From NCBI GenBank assembly GCA_035291705.1, contig DATDRM010000330.1:1-6614 (forward strand): 6,614 nt of DNA, in the 5' to 3' direction. A program made the position numbers and the translations under genes. The notes below the pieces were generated by a model. That model did no database searches and was not told where the DNA came from. It saw only the letters and a program-made list of their open reading frames with translations. This stretch comes from DATDRM01 sp035291705. Its GTDB lineage: Bacteria; Chloroflexota; Anaerolineae; Anaerolineales; UBA4823. This document shows positions 1 through 6,027 of the stretch, piece by piece (position 1 is the first letter of the stretch; each line of letters starts with the position of its first letter).

Positions 1-6
1 GGGTTT

Positions 7-46
7 AAATAAAAGTTGGTGCGAGTGTCTGGCACTCGCACCAACT
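7..46 (-). terminator. Intrinsic terminator of the aldolase gene
   Basis: Bases 14-27 and 33-46 form a perfect 14-bp inverted repeat (AGTTGGTGCGAGTG and its complement) around a 5-nt loop. Read on the minus strand, the stem is followed directly by TTTTATTT. It begins 27 nt past the aldolase stop codon. Strong stem plus T-tract is the classical Rho-independent layout. On the plus strand no T-run follows, so it should act in one direction only. Confidence 0.88.
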
Positions 47-72
47 CGACCTAAACATCATTTATTTCAAAT

Positions 73-1095
73 CTATGCGGGGACTGCTTCCATATCTTTG
101 GTGTACTTGCCATACCGCGCGGCGCCGTTCATCTTGGATCGGCGATAAAATCGCTTTTGAGCTTCGACAACATTCGCAGCTTGCCCGGCCCAGGCCTTGA
201 TCGCCTCGTCTTGCAAAGCGCGCCCATAGGAGAAGCTCAGTTGCCATGGAAATCCGCCGATGGAGTTCATGGCGGAGAGGTTCTCCGTAGCCTGGGCAGG
301 AGTCTGGCCACCGGAGAGGAAGACGATTCCTGGCACGGCGGCGGGAACCGTCCGCTTGAGGCAGCGGATCGTCGCTTCAGCGATCTGTGCAACGCCCGCT
401 TGCACCGGGCAGGATTTGCCGGACAAGACCATGTTCGGTTTAAGCAGGGTGCCTTCCAGGTATACGCCGGCCCGGTAAAGCGTGGCAAAAACTGCTTCCA
501 GGGTAGCTGTGGTCACCTCTTCGCAGCGTTCGAGGGTGTGATCGCCGTCCATCAGCACTTCGGGCTCGACGATCGGCACCAGGCCAGCTTCCTGAGTCAG
601 GGCGGCAAACTGTGCCAGGCCGAGGGCGTTGGCGTCCAGGCAGTAACGTGTAGGGGTCCCCTCACTGATGGTGATCACCGACCTCCATTTGGTGAACTTT
701 GCCCCCAGTTGGCTATATTCCGCCAGGCGTTGCCGCAATCCATCCAGACCCTCGGTGATCTTCTCGCCAGGGAAGCCAGCCAGGTCTGCAGTGCCCTTGT
801 CCACCTTAATTCCAGGAAAGATGCCTTTGTCTGAAAGGAGTTTGGTGAAGGGAGTGCCACCGGCGGTTGCATGGCGGATGGTCTCGTCGAACAGGATCAC
901 CCCGCTGACGAACTCTTCGACTCCGCGCGTGGTGAAGAGCATTTCGCGGTAGGCGCGGCGGTTCTCCTCAGTCGATTCGATATTGATGGCGGTGAAACGT
1001 TTCTTGATCGTCGGGAAGCTTTCGTCAGCAGCCAGGATGCCTCGTCCTGGTGAGACGATCGTGCGAGCAATGGATTCCAGTTCTTGGTTATTCAT
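73..1095 (-). CDS. Class I fructose-1,6-bisphosphate aldolase
   Basis: This cytoplasmic glycolytic/gluconeogenic enzyme reversibly cleaves fructose-1,6-bisphosphate into dihydroxyacetone phosphate and glyceraldehyde-3-phosphate through a lysine Schiff base, without metal. The 340 residues match the eukaryote-type class I fold throughout. LEGTLLKPN carries the Schiff-base Lys219 (Lys229 in rabbit muscle aldolase). Other catalytic and phosphate-binding positions are present: Asp24 in LAADES, Lys97 in IKVDKG, Lys136 in TKWR, Glu177 and Glu179 in VEPEV, Ser261 in LSGGQ and Arg292 in SFSYGR. The length is slightly below the roughly 360 of animal enzymes, with a short C-terminal tail. The ATG follows AAGGAG (1107-1112) at 11 nt. 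A promoter candidate lies just upstream and a strong terminator just downstream, so it is probably monocistronic. No damage is visible. Confidence 0.97.
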   Translation of the reverse strand: MNNQELESIARTIVSPGRGILAADESFPTIKKRFTAINIESTEENRRAYREMLFTTRGVEEFVSGVILFDETIRHATAGGTPFTKLLSDKGIFPGIKVDKGTADLAGFPGEKITEGLDGLRQRLAEYSQLGAKFTKWRSVITISEGTPTRYCLDANALGLAQFAALTQEAGLVPIVEPEVLMDGDHTLERCEEVTTATLEAVFATLYRAGVYLEGTLLKPNMVLSGKSCPVQAGVAQIAEATIRCLKRTVPAAVPGIVFLSGGQTPAQATENLSAMNSIGGFPWQLSFSYGRALQDEAIKAWAGQAANVVEAQKRFYRRSKMNGAARYGKYTKDMEAVPA

Positions 1096-1131
1096 TAGTG
1101 AGGGATCTCCTTAAGGAACAATTTTTGTTTA

Positions 1132-1160
1132 AGGATACCTTAGCGTACACGCTGAGTCAA
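1132..1160 (-). promoter_or_regulatory. Sigma70-type promoter candidate for the aldolase
   Basis: On the minus strand TTGACT (1155-1160, five of six matches to the -35 consensus) is separated by exactly 17 nt from TATCCT (1132-1137, four of six matches to the -10). Transcription would start near 1125, giving a leader of about 30 nt that contains the AAGGAG ribosome site. The -35 box lies only 4 nt past the epimerase stop codon, so the aldolase can be expressed apart from the upstream pair. This rests on sequence match only. Confidence 0.6.
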
Positions 1161-1164
1161 GGAA

Positions 1165-2229
1165 TCAAGCCAGCTTGACTTTACAGCCCAAGCCCGGGGT
1201 ATCGGAAGCGACCAGCCAGCCATCCTGCAGCGAAAAACCTGCCACGGAAGGGTCGTTGAGCAGGTCGAGATGACCATCCAGGTCGCCATAGCGGACATTG
1301 GGGCTGCTCAAGGCGAAACTCAGCCCAGCCGAGATGAGCAAGGCCGGTTCGATCAGGCAGCTGACCATGGTATCCATCCTAGCGGCGCGGGCAATGGCGT
1401 CGACCTGGCTGGCGCAGCGCAAGCCGCCGCAGGTCGCAACCTTTACGCTCACCCCGCTAGCGGCACGATGGGCTGCCAGGTTTAACACCGAGGCTGGTCC
1501 CGCTGCGCTTTGATCCGCCAGGACCGGCAGCGGGCTGTTGACGGTCACCTGACGCAACCCCTCTAGGTCATCGGCAGGAGTGGGTTGTTCGAGCATCTCG
1601 ATCGTCCCCGCCAAGGCACGCGCGACTTCGATAGCAGACTGGACGGTGTAGCCTCCATCCGCGTCCAGGCGGAGGATGTGGTTTGGCAAGGCGCGGTGGA
1701 TCGCCTGCACGCGGAGTACATCCTGCTCCGGATCGAGGCCTCCCTTGACTTTCAGCATGCGGAAACCGAGTCGGGCGCGAGCCTGGGCCATTTCCACGCT
1801 CTCTGCGACCGGCGCAAGGGGAATGGTGATGGAGGTCTGGATGCGCTGGCGATAACCGCCCAGCAAACGGTAAAGCGGCAGCCCGGTCGCCAGGCCCAGA
1901 AGATCGTGGAATGCCAAGTCAAATGCGCATAAGGCAGATGGGGCAGCCTCCGCCAGGGGGGAAAGTCGCGCCAGCGAATATTCGATATCCATGGGATGCA
2001 GGTCCGTTACAGCAGTGGCGCAATCCTGGCAAACCCGAATCACGTCGGCCGGCCGGTCGGCGGTTAAGGGTGGGAGAGCCACAGCACATCCCCAGGCGCT
2101 GTCCCCCTTGCGTGTCTCCAGGCGCAGGAACACAGCCGTTACGCGGTCGATTTCGGGCAGGTGCGCCATGCGAACTGGCTGGCGCAGGTGAATTTCGACC
2201 GGGGTGATTTCAGCCTTAATGATTTGCAT
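1165..2229 (-). CDS. Enolase-superfamily dipeptide epimerase (L-Ala-D/L-Glu epimerase-like)
   Basis: The 354 residues form an enolase-superfamily protein of the muconate-lactonizing (MLE) subgroup: an N-terminal capping domain (about 1-120) and a metal-dependent barrel. The catalytic KxK is Lys160-Val-Lys162 in MLKVKGG, with the second base Lys263 in SVKVATCGG. Mg2+ ligands are Asp189 (RLDADGG), Glu214 (MLEQP) and Asp239 (LADQS). Asp316-Leu-Asp318 in YGDLDGH matches the DxD motif that binds the substrate amino group in dipeptide epimerases. Spacing of the last four sites parallels Bacillus subtilis YkfB (E219, D244, K268, D321/D323) at a constant offset of 5. Such enzymes epimerise L-Ala-D-Glu from murein peptides, or other dipeptides. 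The usual Asp-Glu-Ser after the third ligand is Asp-Gln-Ser here. No murein-recycling gene is adjacent, so substrate is uncertain; another MLE activity remains possible. Confidence 0.85.
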   Translation of the reverse strand: MQIIKAEITPVEIHLRQPVRMAHLPEIDRVTAVFLRLETRKGDSAWGCAVALPPLTADRPADVIRVCQDCATAVTDLHPMDIEYSLARLSPLAEAAPSALCAFDLAFHDLLGLATGLPLYRLLGGYRQRIQTSITIPLAPVAESVEMAQARARLGFRMLKVKGGLDPEQDVLRVQAIHRALPNHILRLDADGGYTVQSAIEVARALAGTIEMLEQPTPADDLEGLRQVTVNSPLPVLADQSAAGPASVLNLAAHRAASGVSVKVATCGGLRCASQVDAIARAARMDTMVSCLIEPALLISAGLSFALSSPNVRYGDLDGHLDLLNDPSVAGFSLQDGWLVASDTPGLGCKVKLA

Positions 2230-2235
2230 GGTGGA

Positions 2236-2451
2236 TTATAGTTTTACCTCCTGGTCGCGCAGCAGAAAGTAGGCGATCAATCCGAAAGGCCAGGTGAAGA
2301 AGACGATCAGCGCCCATAGGCAGCCGGTCTTGCCGCGCGCCTGCGCGTCGCGGTAGAGCCAGACCAGGCTGGCTATATAAAGGACGAGAAATAAGCCCCC
2401 ACACAGGCTGCCAAGGATGACCGTCAGGTTGCCAAAGGTATCTGAAGACAT
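2236..2451 (-). CDS. Small two-helix membrane protein, PLDc_N-like
   Basis: A 71-residue protein with two predicted membrane helices (about 9-32 and 44-63) joined by a short charged loop, LYRDAQARGKTG. The pattern helix, then YRDA.xRG, then LWAL, an aromatic-Pro-Phe-Gly turn and a terminal YFLLR, is that of PLDc_N-like domains. These form the membrane anchor of cardiolipin synthases but also occur alone as small proteins of unknown function. There is no phospholipase D catalytic part, and the length is normal for the stand-alone form. AGGAG (2461-2465) lies 9 nt before the ATG. It is 6 nt upstream of the epimerase and probably shares its transcript. The molecular role is unknown. Confidence 0.82.
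   Translation of the reverse strand: MSSDTFGNLTVILGSLCGGLFLVLYIASLVWLYRDAQARGKTGCLWALIVFFTWPFGLIAYFLLRDQEVKL
2246..2253 (-). promoter_or_regulatory. Ribosome binding site of the epimerase, inside the upstream gene
   Basis: CAGGAGGT on the minus strand is the only strong Shine-Dalgarno match near the epimerase ATG at 2229. It lies within the last codons of the small membrane-protein gene and is 16 nt from the ATG, longer than usual. With only 6 nt between the genes, translational coupling or re-initiation after the upstream stop is likely. The upstream in-frame stop at 2236-2238 excludes an earlier start. Confidence 0.55.
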
Positions 2452-2466
2452 TGGATTTTTCTCCTA

Positions 2467-2496
2467 TCCTGGTTAATAGTAATTGAAAAACCAGGA
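2467..2496 (-). promoter_or_regulatory. 8-bp inverted repeat before the small membrane-protein gene
   Basis: TCCTGGTT (2467-2474) and AACCAGGA (2489-2496) are perfect inverted arms around 14 nt of AT-rich sequence that includes TACTAT on the minus strand, a weak -10 match. The element ends 1 nt from the AGGAG ribosome site. It could be an operator or a leader hairpin. No good -35 box sits at the right distance, so function is inferred from position only. Confidence 0.3.
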
Positions 2497-2671
2497 ATTG
2501 GCTATTGATTTTTGGGGAAGAATCCTATATAACTCAAGTGGTTACCACACACCTGCGGCGTTTATTTGCAAGAAGGCGAGATTCGAGAGTGGAGATTTGT
2601 CCTGCTCGCAAAGACCGGTTCTACAGCCGGCGTAGTTTCGCCAACTGAACTTTGGAAGCCTTTCCAGCCGT

Positions 2672-2703
2672 TTTACAAAAGCTGCTTGCAATACATAAGC
2701 AGC
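2672..2703 (+). promoter_or_regulatory. Weak promoter candidate overlapped by an inverted repeat, upstream of PAP2
   Basis: TTTACA (2672-2677, five of six to the -35) and CATAAG (2694-2699, four of six to the -10 but lacking its final T) are 16 nt apart. GCTGCTT (2681-2687) and AAGCAGC (2697-2703) form a perfect 7-bp inverted repeat with a 9-nt gap that spans the spacer and -10, as an operator would. The 9-bp direct repeat CCAGCCGTT flanks the whole. The -10 is poor, so this is tentative. Confidence 0.28.
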
Positions 2704-2763
2704 GCAAACCAGCCGTTAGAAGCAAATTTCTGACTATGAAACAATTAAACTATGCAACTAAAC

Positions 2764-2770
2764 GAGGAGA
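2764..2770 (+). promoter_or_regulatory. Ribosome binding site fixing the PAP2 start
   Basis: GAGGAGA lies 5 nt before the ATG at 2776. An in-frame ATG at 2752 has no purine-rich site ahead of it, and using it would place this Shine-Dalgarno inside the coding sequence as Asn-Glu-Glu-Arg. The start at 2776 is therefore preferred. Confidence 0.8.
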
Positions 2771-2775
2771 GAACG

Positions 2776-3741
2776 ATGGAAGCATTACAAGAATTCAGTT
2801 TCATCATCATCCGCGCCCTGCAATCCTTGAGCCCGGGATTGGATGGGTTAATGAAATTCTTCTCCTTCCTGGGGAGCGTTGAGTTTTACCTGTTGCTGGT
2901 GCCTCTGATCTACTGGACGATGAACTCCAGCCTGGGAATGCGGCTGTTGCTGGTCCTGGTCAGCACCGATTTTCTGGGTATGGCGTTTAAACAGCTATTC
3001 CACCAGCCGCGGCCGTACTGGTTGGGCGAGGTGAAAGGCCTGGCCACGGAAACATCCTACGGCATCCCCTCGACCCATTCCAGCGATTCGCTGGCGGTTT
3101 GGGGTTACCTGGCCTTTCAATTGAAAAGGAATTGGTTGTCGATCCTGGGCGGATCCCTGGTGTTTTTCATCGCCTTATCTCGCTTGTACCTGGGTGTCCA
3201 CTTCTTGCACGATGTGCTCTTCGGCTGGCTGATCGGTGGGATCGTGATCTACACCTTCTTGAAAAGCGAAGCCAGGGTCGGCGCCTGGTGGCAGGCGCAG
3301 GGGCTGGGTGTGCAGATCCTTCTTGGGTTTGCAATCTCGGCAGCCATGATCCTGGTCGGCCTGCTGGTATTGGTCAGCATCGCCGGCAGTCCCGATCCGG
3401 AGCAATGGGCGAGTTTTTCCAGGGAAGCCCGCTCCCCTACCCATTATTTCACCCTGGCCGGGGCTTTCTTCGGGGCCGTGACTGGGTATGCGTTGATGCG
3501 GAGATTCGCCCGCTTCCAGACGGCGGGCAGCGTGGGACAGCGGGTTGGCCGCTATCTACTGGGCATGGCCGGCGTTTTGGCATTCTACCTTGGACTGGAC
3601 CTGGCCTTCGCCATGCTTGCGGCGGATGAAACCCTCCTGGGCTACCTGCTGCGTTATATCCGCTACGGCACAGCGACGCTGTGGCTCACCTTCCTGGCAC
3701 CATGGATATTCCTGAAGTTGAAGCTGGCGAAGCCTGGTTAA
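2776..3741 (+). CDS. PAP2-family membrane phosphatase with extended C-terminus
   Basis: A 321-residue integral membrane protein of the PAP2 (type 2 phosphatidic acid phosphatase) superfamily. Members remove phosphate from lipid phosphates such as phosphatidate or undecaprenyl diphosphate at the membrane surface. All three signature motifs are present: Lys72 with Arg79-Pro80 (KQLFHQPRP), Pro98-Ser-Thr-His101 (PSTH, a common variant of PSGH), and Ser135-Arg136 to His142 and Asp146 (SRLYLGVHFLHD). His142 is the expected nucleophile and His101 the general acid. After the catalytic core, residues 175-321 add about four hydrophobic segments (near 178-203, 223-241, 258-282 and 298-315), making it longer than the usual 200-250-residue bacterial PAP2 protein. 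The exact substrate cannot be read from sequence. It is transcribed alone, divergent from the left block and convergent with the right one. Confidence 0.93.
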   Translation: MEALQEFSFIIIRALQSLSPGLDGLMKFFSFLGSVEFYLLLVPLIYWTMNSSLGMRLLLVLVSTDFLGMAFKQLFHQPRPYWLGEVKGLATETSYGIPSTHSSDSLAVWGYLAFQLKRNWLSILGGSLVFFIALSRLYLGVHFLHDVLFGWLIGGIVIYTFLKSEARVGAWWQAQGLGVQILLGFAISAAMILVGLLVLVSIAGSPDPEQWASFSREARSPTHYFTLAGAFFGAVTGYALMRRFARFQTAGSVGQRVGRYLLGMAGVLAFYLGLDLAFAMLAADETLLGYLLRYIRYGTATLWLTFLAPWIFLKLKLAKPG

Positions 3742-3746
3742 CCTAT

Positions 3747-3779
3747 AACTTCCCGGATGTTCAGAACTTCCGGGAAGTT
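3747..3779. terminator. Stem-loop between convergent genes
   Basis: AACTTCCCGGA (3747-3757) pairs perfectly with TCCGGGAAGTT (3769-3779); the 11-nt loop can form three further pairs beyond a T-T mismatch. It begins 5 nt after the PAP2 stop and ends 4 nt before the stop of the opposing methyltransferase gene, the typical place for a shared bidirectional terminator. Neither strand has a proper T-tract after the stem, so termination may be weak or need a factor. Confidence 0.6.
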
Positions 3780-3783
3780 GTTG

Positions 3784-4395
3784 CTAGCGGCGCAGGCGAG
3801 GAAACCAGCCTGGCACCTGCCTGGCGTAATTTTGCCACTGTTCACCGAACTCGGCAGCCAGAACCTGCTCTTCGCGCCGGGCACGCAGGATTAATCCAAA
3901 CATCGTCAACGCGAAAACCAACATGGCCCAGGTGCGGTAGAGCAACAACCCGCCAAACCCGAGCAGGATGACCGCCAGGTACATCGGGTGGCGCACGAAG
4001 CGGTACGGCCCGCTGGAAACCAGGCAGTGATCGGCCATCAAACGCACGCCGAAGCTGGTTGAGGCGGTGAACATGGCTCCCAGGCTGCGATATCCCCACC
4101 AGTATAAGGCCAGCGCGGGGAAGAAGAGCAGAGCGCCGGCTATATCAGCAGTAATGCGTACCCCAACCGGCAGGTGCAGCGGCAGTGGCTTCCAGAGCAG
4201 CCAGCCGATAGCGAAATATACGACCGCGAAGAAGATAAAGATCGAAAAGCGCAGGTACCTGGCGCCAACTCCAACCGCCCGACCCTGGGCGCGGCGCTGC
4301 GAACGGCGAAAGCCGTTCAACGCAAGGATCAGGATCGCCAAAGCGGCAGCACCCCCCAGGCGATCGAGCCAGAGTTCGAGAGATTCTAACGTCAT
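3784..4395 (-). CDS. Isoprenylcysteine carboxyl methyltransferase-like membrane protein
   Basis: A 203-residue membrane protein of the ICMT/PEMT-type methyltransferase group, which uses S-adenosylmethionine at the membrane. The hallmark GPYRFVRHPMY (129-139) is followed by a hydrophobic stretch, the charged RARREE (171-176), FG (183-184) and YARQVPGWFP (190-199), as in the C-terminal cofactor-binding half of the family. Predicted membrane segments lie near 14-28, 48-68, 83-100, 139-153 and 155-170. Bacterial members mostly have unknown substrates, since bacteria lack prenylated CaaX proteins; lipids or small thiols are possible. The ATG has GAGG only 3 nt upstream, unusually close, but no alternative in-frame start exists. 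It is 49 nt downstream of the copper oxidase gene and probably the last gene of that operon. Confidence 0.88.
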   Translation of the reverse strand: MTLESLELWLDRLGGAAALAILILALNGFRRSQRRAQGRAVGVGARYLRFSIFIFFAVVYFAIGWLLWKPLPLHLPVGVRITADIAGALLFFPALALYWWGYRSLGAMFTASTSFGVRLMADHCLVSSGPYRFVRHPMYLAVILLGFGGLLLYRTWAMLVFALTMFGLILRARREEQVLAAEFGEQWQNYARQVPGWFPRLRR

Positions 4396-4430
4396 AAACC
4401 TCGTGGATTGTACAAGCGAACAGGGATATC

Positions 4431-4446
4431 AAACCTGCGAAGGTTT
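4431..4446 (-). other. Small intercistronic hairpin
   Basis: On the minus strand AAACCT and AGGTTT form a 6-bp stem around the tetraloop TCGC, beginning within the oxidase stop codon. No T-tract follows, so it is not a convincing terminator. It may affect mRNA processing or stability between the oxidase and methyltransferase genes, or be chance. Confidence 0.25.
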
Positions 4447-6001
4447 AACCAACCTGGATAAAGCGAGCTTCGGAGGGGATGCCAGCGCTGAGTTGGAAGA
4501 GCATATAGTAGCCCGGTGGAGCCAGGTGGGGATTCCGGGGAAGGAGGACAGTCACGACCTCCTGATTGCGACCGGTAATGGTCAGGCCGATGTGGCGCTG
4601 TTCAGTGCTGAAGCAATGGGTGGTCGAGGTAGGGCGGATCAAAGCTACTGCATCGATCTCCCGGGCGTCAGGCGTCTTGATCGGGAATTCCTCTCCATAC
4701 GCCACCTGAGCGGGAGCTGCTTCAATCTTAGGACGCGGACCCTGGAACAGGTAGGACGGGTGATAGATCTCGATGCGCAGTTCGTTGACCTTCTGCGCCG
4801 GATTGCTGCCAGCGACCAGCACCCGCCCATCCGGTAGGAGCAGGATATTTGAATGGTACAGCCGGTCGACCTGCATGGCTGCCATCGGTCGCCAGGTTTC
4901 CGTCCCTGGATCGAACATTTCGGTCTCCAGGATAGCGTGGACGTCATGCGGCAGGTCGGGGACATCGACAGAAGACGAAGGGTTCGTCGACGTACCTGCG
5001 ACGGGTAGTGGAACCGCGTGATGCTCCTCCTCACGGCGGCCGCCGAGCACAAACACCTGCTGGTCAGGGAGCAAGACGGCGTAGCAGTGGTAACGGGCGT
5101 ATTCCATCGGCGGCAAGCGCCGCCAGGCCGGGTTTTCCACGGATAGATCGATAATCTCGACGTCAGGCACGGGGATCTTGACCCGCTTCTTGAGTCCGCC
5201 GCCGACCAGCAGGACCCTGGGGCGGTAATCGGGCGGGAGCAGGGGGAGCAGCAGACTGGCGCCCTCCTGCCGCTGCGAGGTATTGGGTGGGCCAATCGTG
5301 TGCCAGGTCTCGTTCTGCACGTCCAGCAGGGCGGTAGGAAAACCACGCAGGTTAAAGGGATAGGTGTAGTGCGTGTTGAATGAGCCTGAGTAAAACACCT
5401 GGCCGTCCGGCAGCAGGTGCAGGCGCGGGTAAAGCGGCAGCCAGCGGCCGACTTTTTTCGACTTGCGCCAGCCCTGTCCGGGAGTGTAGATTTCGATCGA
5501 ACGTAGGAACACCCAGGGGAAGCCCTTCATCAGCCCTGCCATTACCAGCGCGCGTCCATCGCTCAGCTGGATCAGGCTCGGATACCAGCGGCCCAGCGCC
5601 ATATCTGCGGCGCGCGTCCAGGTCTCGCTGTGCGGATCGAACAGGTAGGCCTGCTCCAGGCCGCAGAACGGCCTCACATCTGTGCCGAACAGCTTTTTAT
5701 TGTACTTGAAGGTCCCCCCGGCGACCAGCAGGCGACCATCCGCCAGGAAGGTATGCCCAGCGCAGAACAGGTCGCCGCCCAGCGGCTGGTTCAAGCTGTG
5801 CACCTCCCCAGTCTGCGGATCGAATATTTCCGCCGGGTAAGGGTCTGCCAGGCGATCCGGATCATTGCCAGAGCCGCCGAATGCCAGCACCTTGCCGGTG
5901 TGCAGCAGCGCCATGTGGATAGGGAGATGTTTGAAGCGGTGCTGGATGGCCTGCCACGCACCGGATCGGGCTGGGTCATGGAGATATGCGTGTTCATCCA
6001 T
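4445..6001 (-). CDS. Copper-radical oxidase, galactose/glyoxal oxidase family (kelch + DUF1929)
   Basis: A 518-residue protein with kelch repeats forming a beta-propeller (about 25-405; repeated LLPDGRVLVAG-type strands) and a C-terminal galactose-oxidase-like early-set domain (about 420-518, DUF1929). The family oxidises alcohols or aldehydes with O2, releasing H2O2, at a mononuclear copper and a Cys-Tyr cross-linked radical. All site residues are found in their usual contexts: Cys80 (DLFCAG) and Tyr140 (GRWYPS) for the thioether cofactor, axial Tyr382 with His383 (RLYHSN), and His462 (STTHCFSTEQR). They correspond to Cys228, Tyr272, Tyr495, His496 and His581 of Fusarium galactose oxidase. 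The radical-stacking Trp290 aligns with Met158. The N-terminus is polar, with no signal peptide or Tat motif, unlike secreted fungal relatives. The ribosome site is weak (AAAAGG, 12 nt before the ATG). Substrate unknown. Confidence 0.9.
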   Translation of the reverse strand: MDEHAYLHDPARSGAWQAIQHRFKHLPIHMALLHTGKVLAFGGSGNDPDRLADPYPAEIFDPQTGEVHSLNQPLGGDLFCAGHTFLADGRLLVAGGTFKYNKKLFGTDVRPFCGLEQAYLFDPHSETWTRAADMALGRWYPSLIQLSDGRALVMAGLMKGFPWVFLRSIEIYTPGQGWRKSKKVGRWLPLYPRLHLLPDGQVFYSGSFNTHYTYPFNLRGFPTALLDVQNETWHTIGPPNTSQRQEGASLLLPLLPPDYRPRVLLVGGGLKKRVKIPVPDVEIIDLSVENPAWRRLPPMEYARYHCYAVLLPDQQVFVLGGRREEEHHAVPLPVAGTSTNPSSSVDVPDLPHDVHAILETEMFDPGTETWRPMAAMQVDRLYHSNILLLPDGRVLVAGSNPAQKVNELRIEIYHPSYLFQGPRPKIEAAPAQVAYGEEFPIKTPDAREIDAVALIRPTSTTHCFSTEQRHIGLTITGRNQEVVTVLLPRNPHLAPPGYYMLFQLSAGIPSEARFIQVG

Positions 6002-6027
6002 TTATAAAATCTGCCTTTTCAAATCTT

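Larger units (their letters stand above)
2452..2775. other. Divergent intergenic region without a gene
   Basis: These 324 nt separate the minus-strand membrane-protein gene from the plus-strand PAP2 gene. I see no convincing coding region, tRNA or repeat family. Short structures present are the 8-bp inverted repeat at 2467-2496, the odd palindrome GTGGTTACCAC at 2538-2548, two copies of CCAGCCGTT at 2664-2672 and 2709-2717, and between these copies the 7-bp inverted repeat at 2681-2703. Promoters in both directions must lie here if both genes are expressed. Confidence 0.7.

Noticed and set aside
1107..1134. Possible hairpin on the minus strand in which CCTTAA (1129-1134) pairs with TTAAGG over the aldolase ribosome site
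   Set aside because: The upstream arm overlaps the likely -10 box, so it would not be in the transcript if the promoter is right.
2560..2640. tRNA or small RNA suggested by GC-rich arms around GGTTCTACAGCC
   Set aside because: No cloverleaf can be drawn and there is no proper T-arm or acceptor stem.
2640..2720. attC-like recombination site (GTTAGAA with AAC-containing sequence upstream)
   Set aside because: The core does not fit GTTRRRY, no matching RYYYAAC partner is found, and no integron gene is present.
2752..2775. Upstream in-frame ATG as the PAP2 start (eight extra residues)
   Set aside because: It has no Shine-Dalgarno, and its codons contain the good GAGGAGA site that serves the ATG at 2776.
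5630..6007. Plus-strand open frame of 125 codons opposite the oxidase
   Set aside because: It lies fully antisense to the well-supported oxidase gene, lacks a ribosome site and resembles no family; likewise the 225-codon frame opposite the aldolase (157-834) and the 256-codon frame at 4067-4837.
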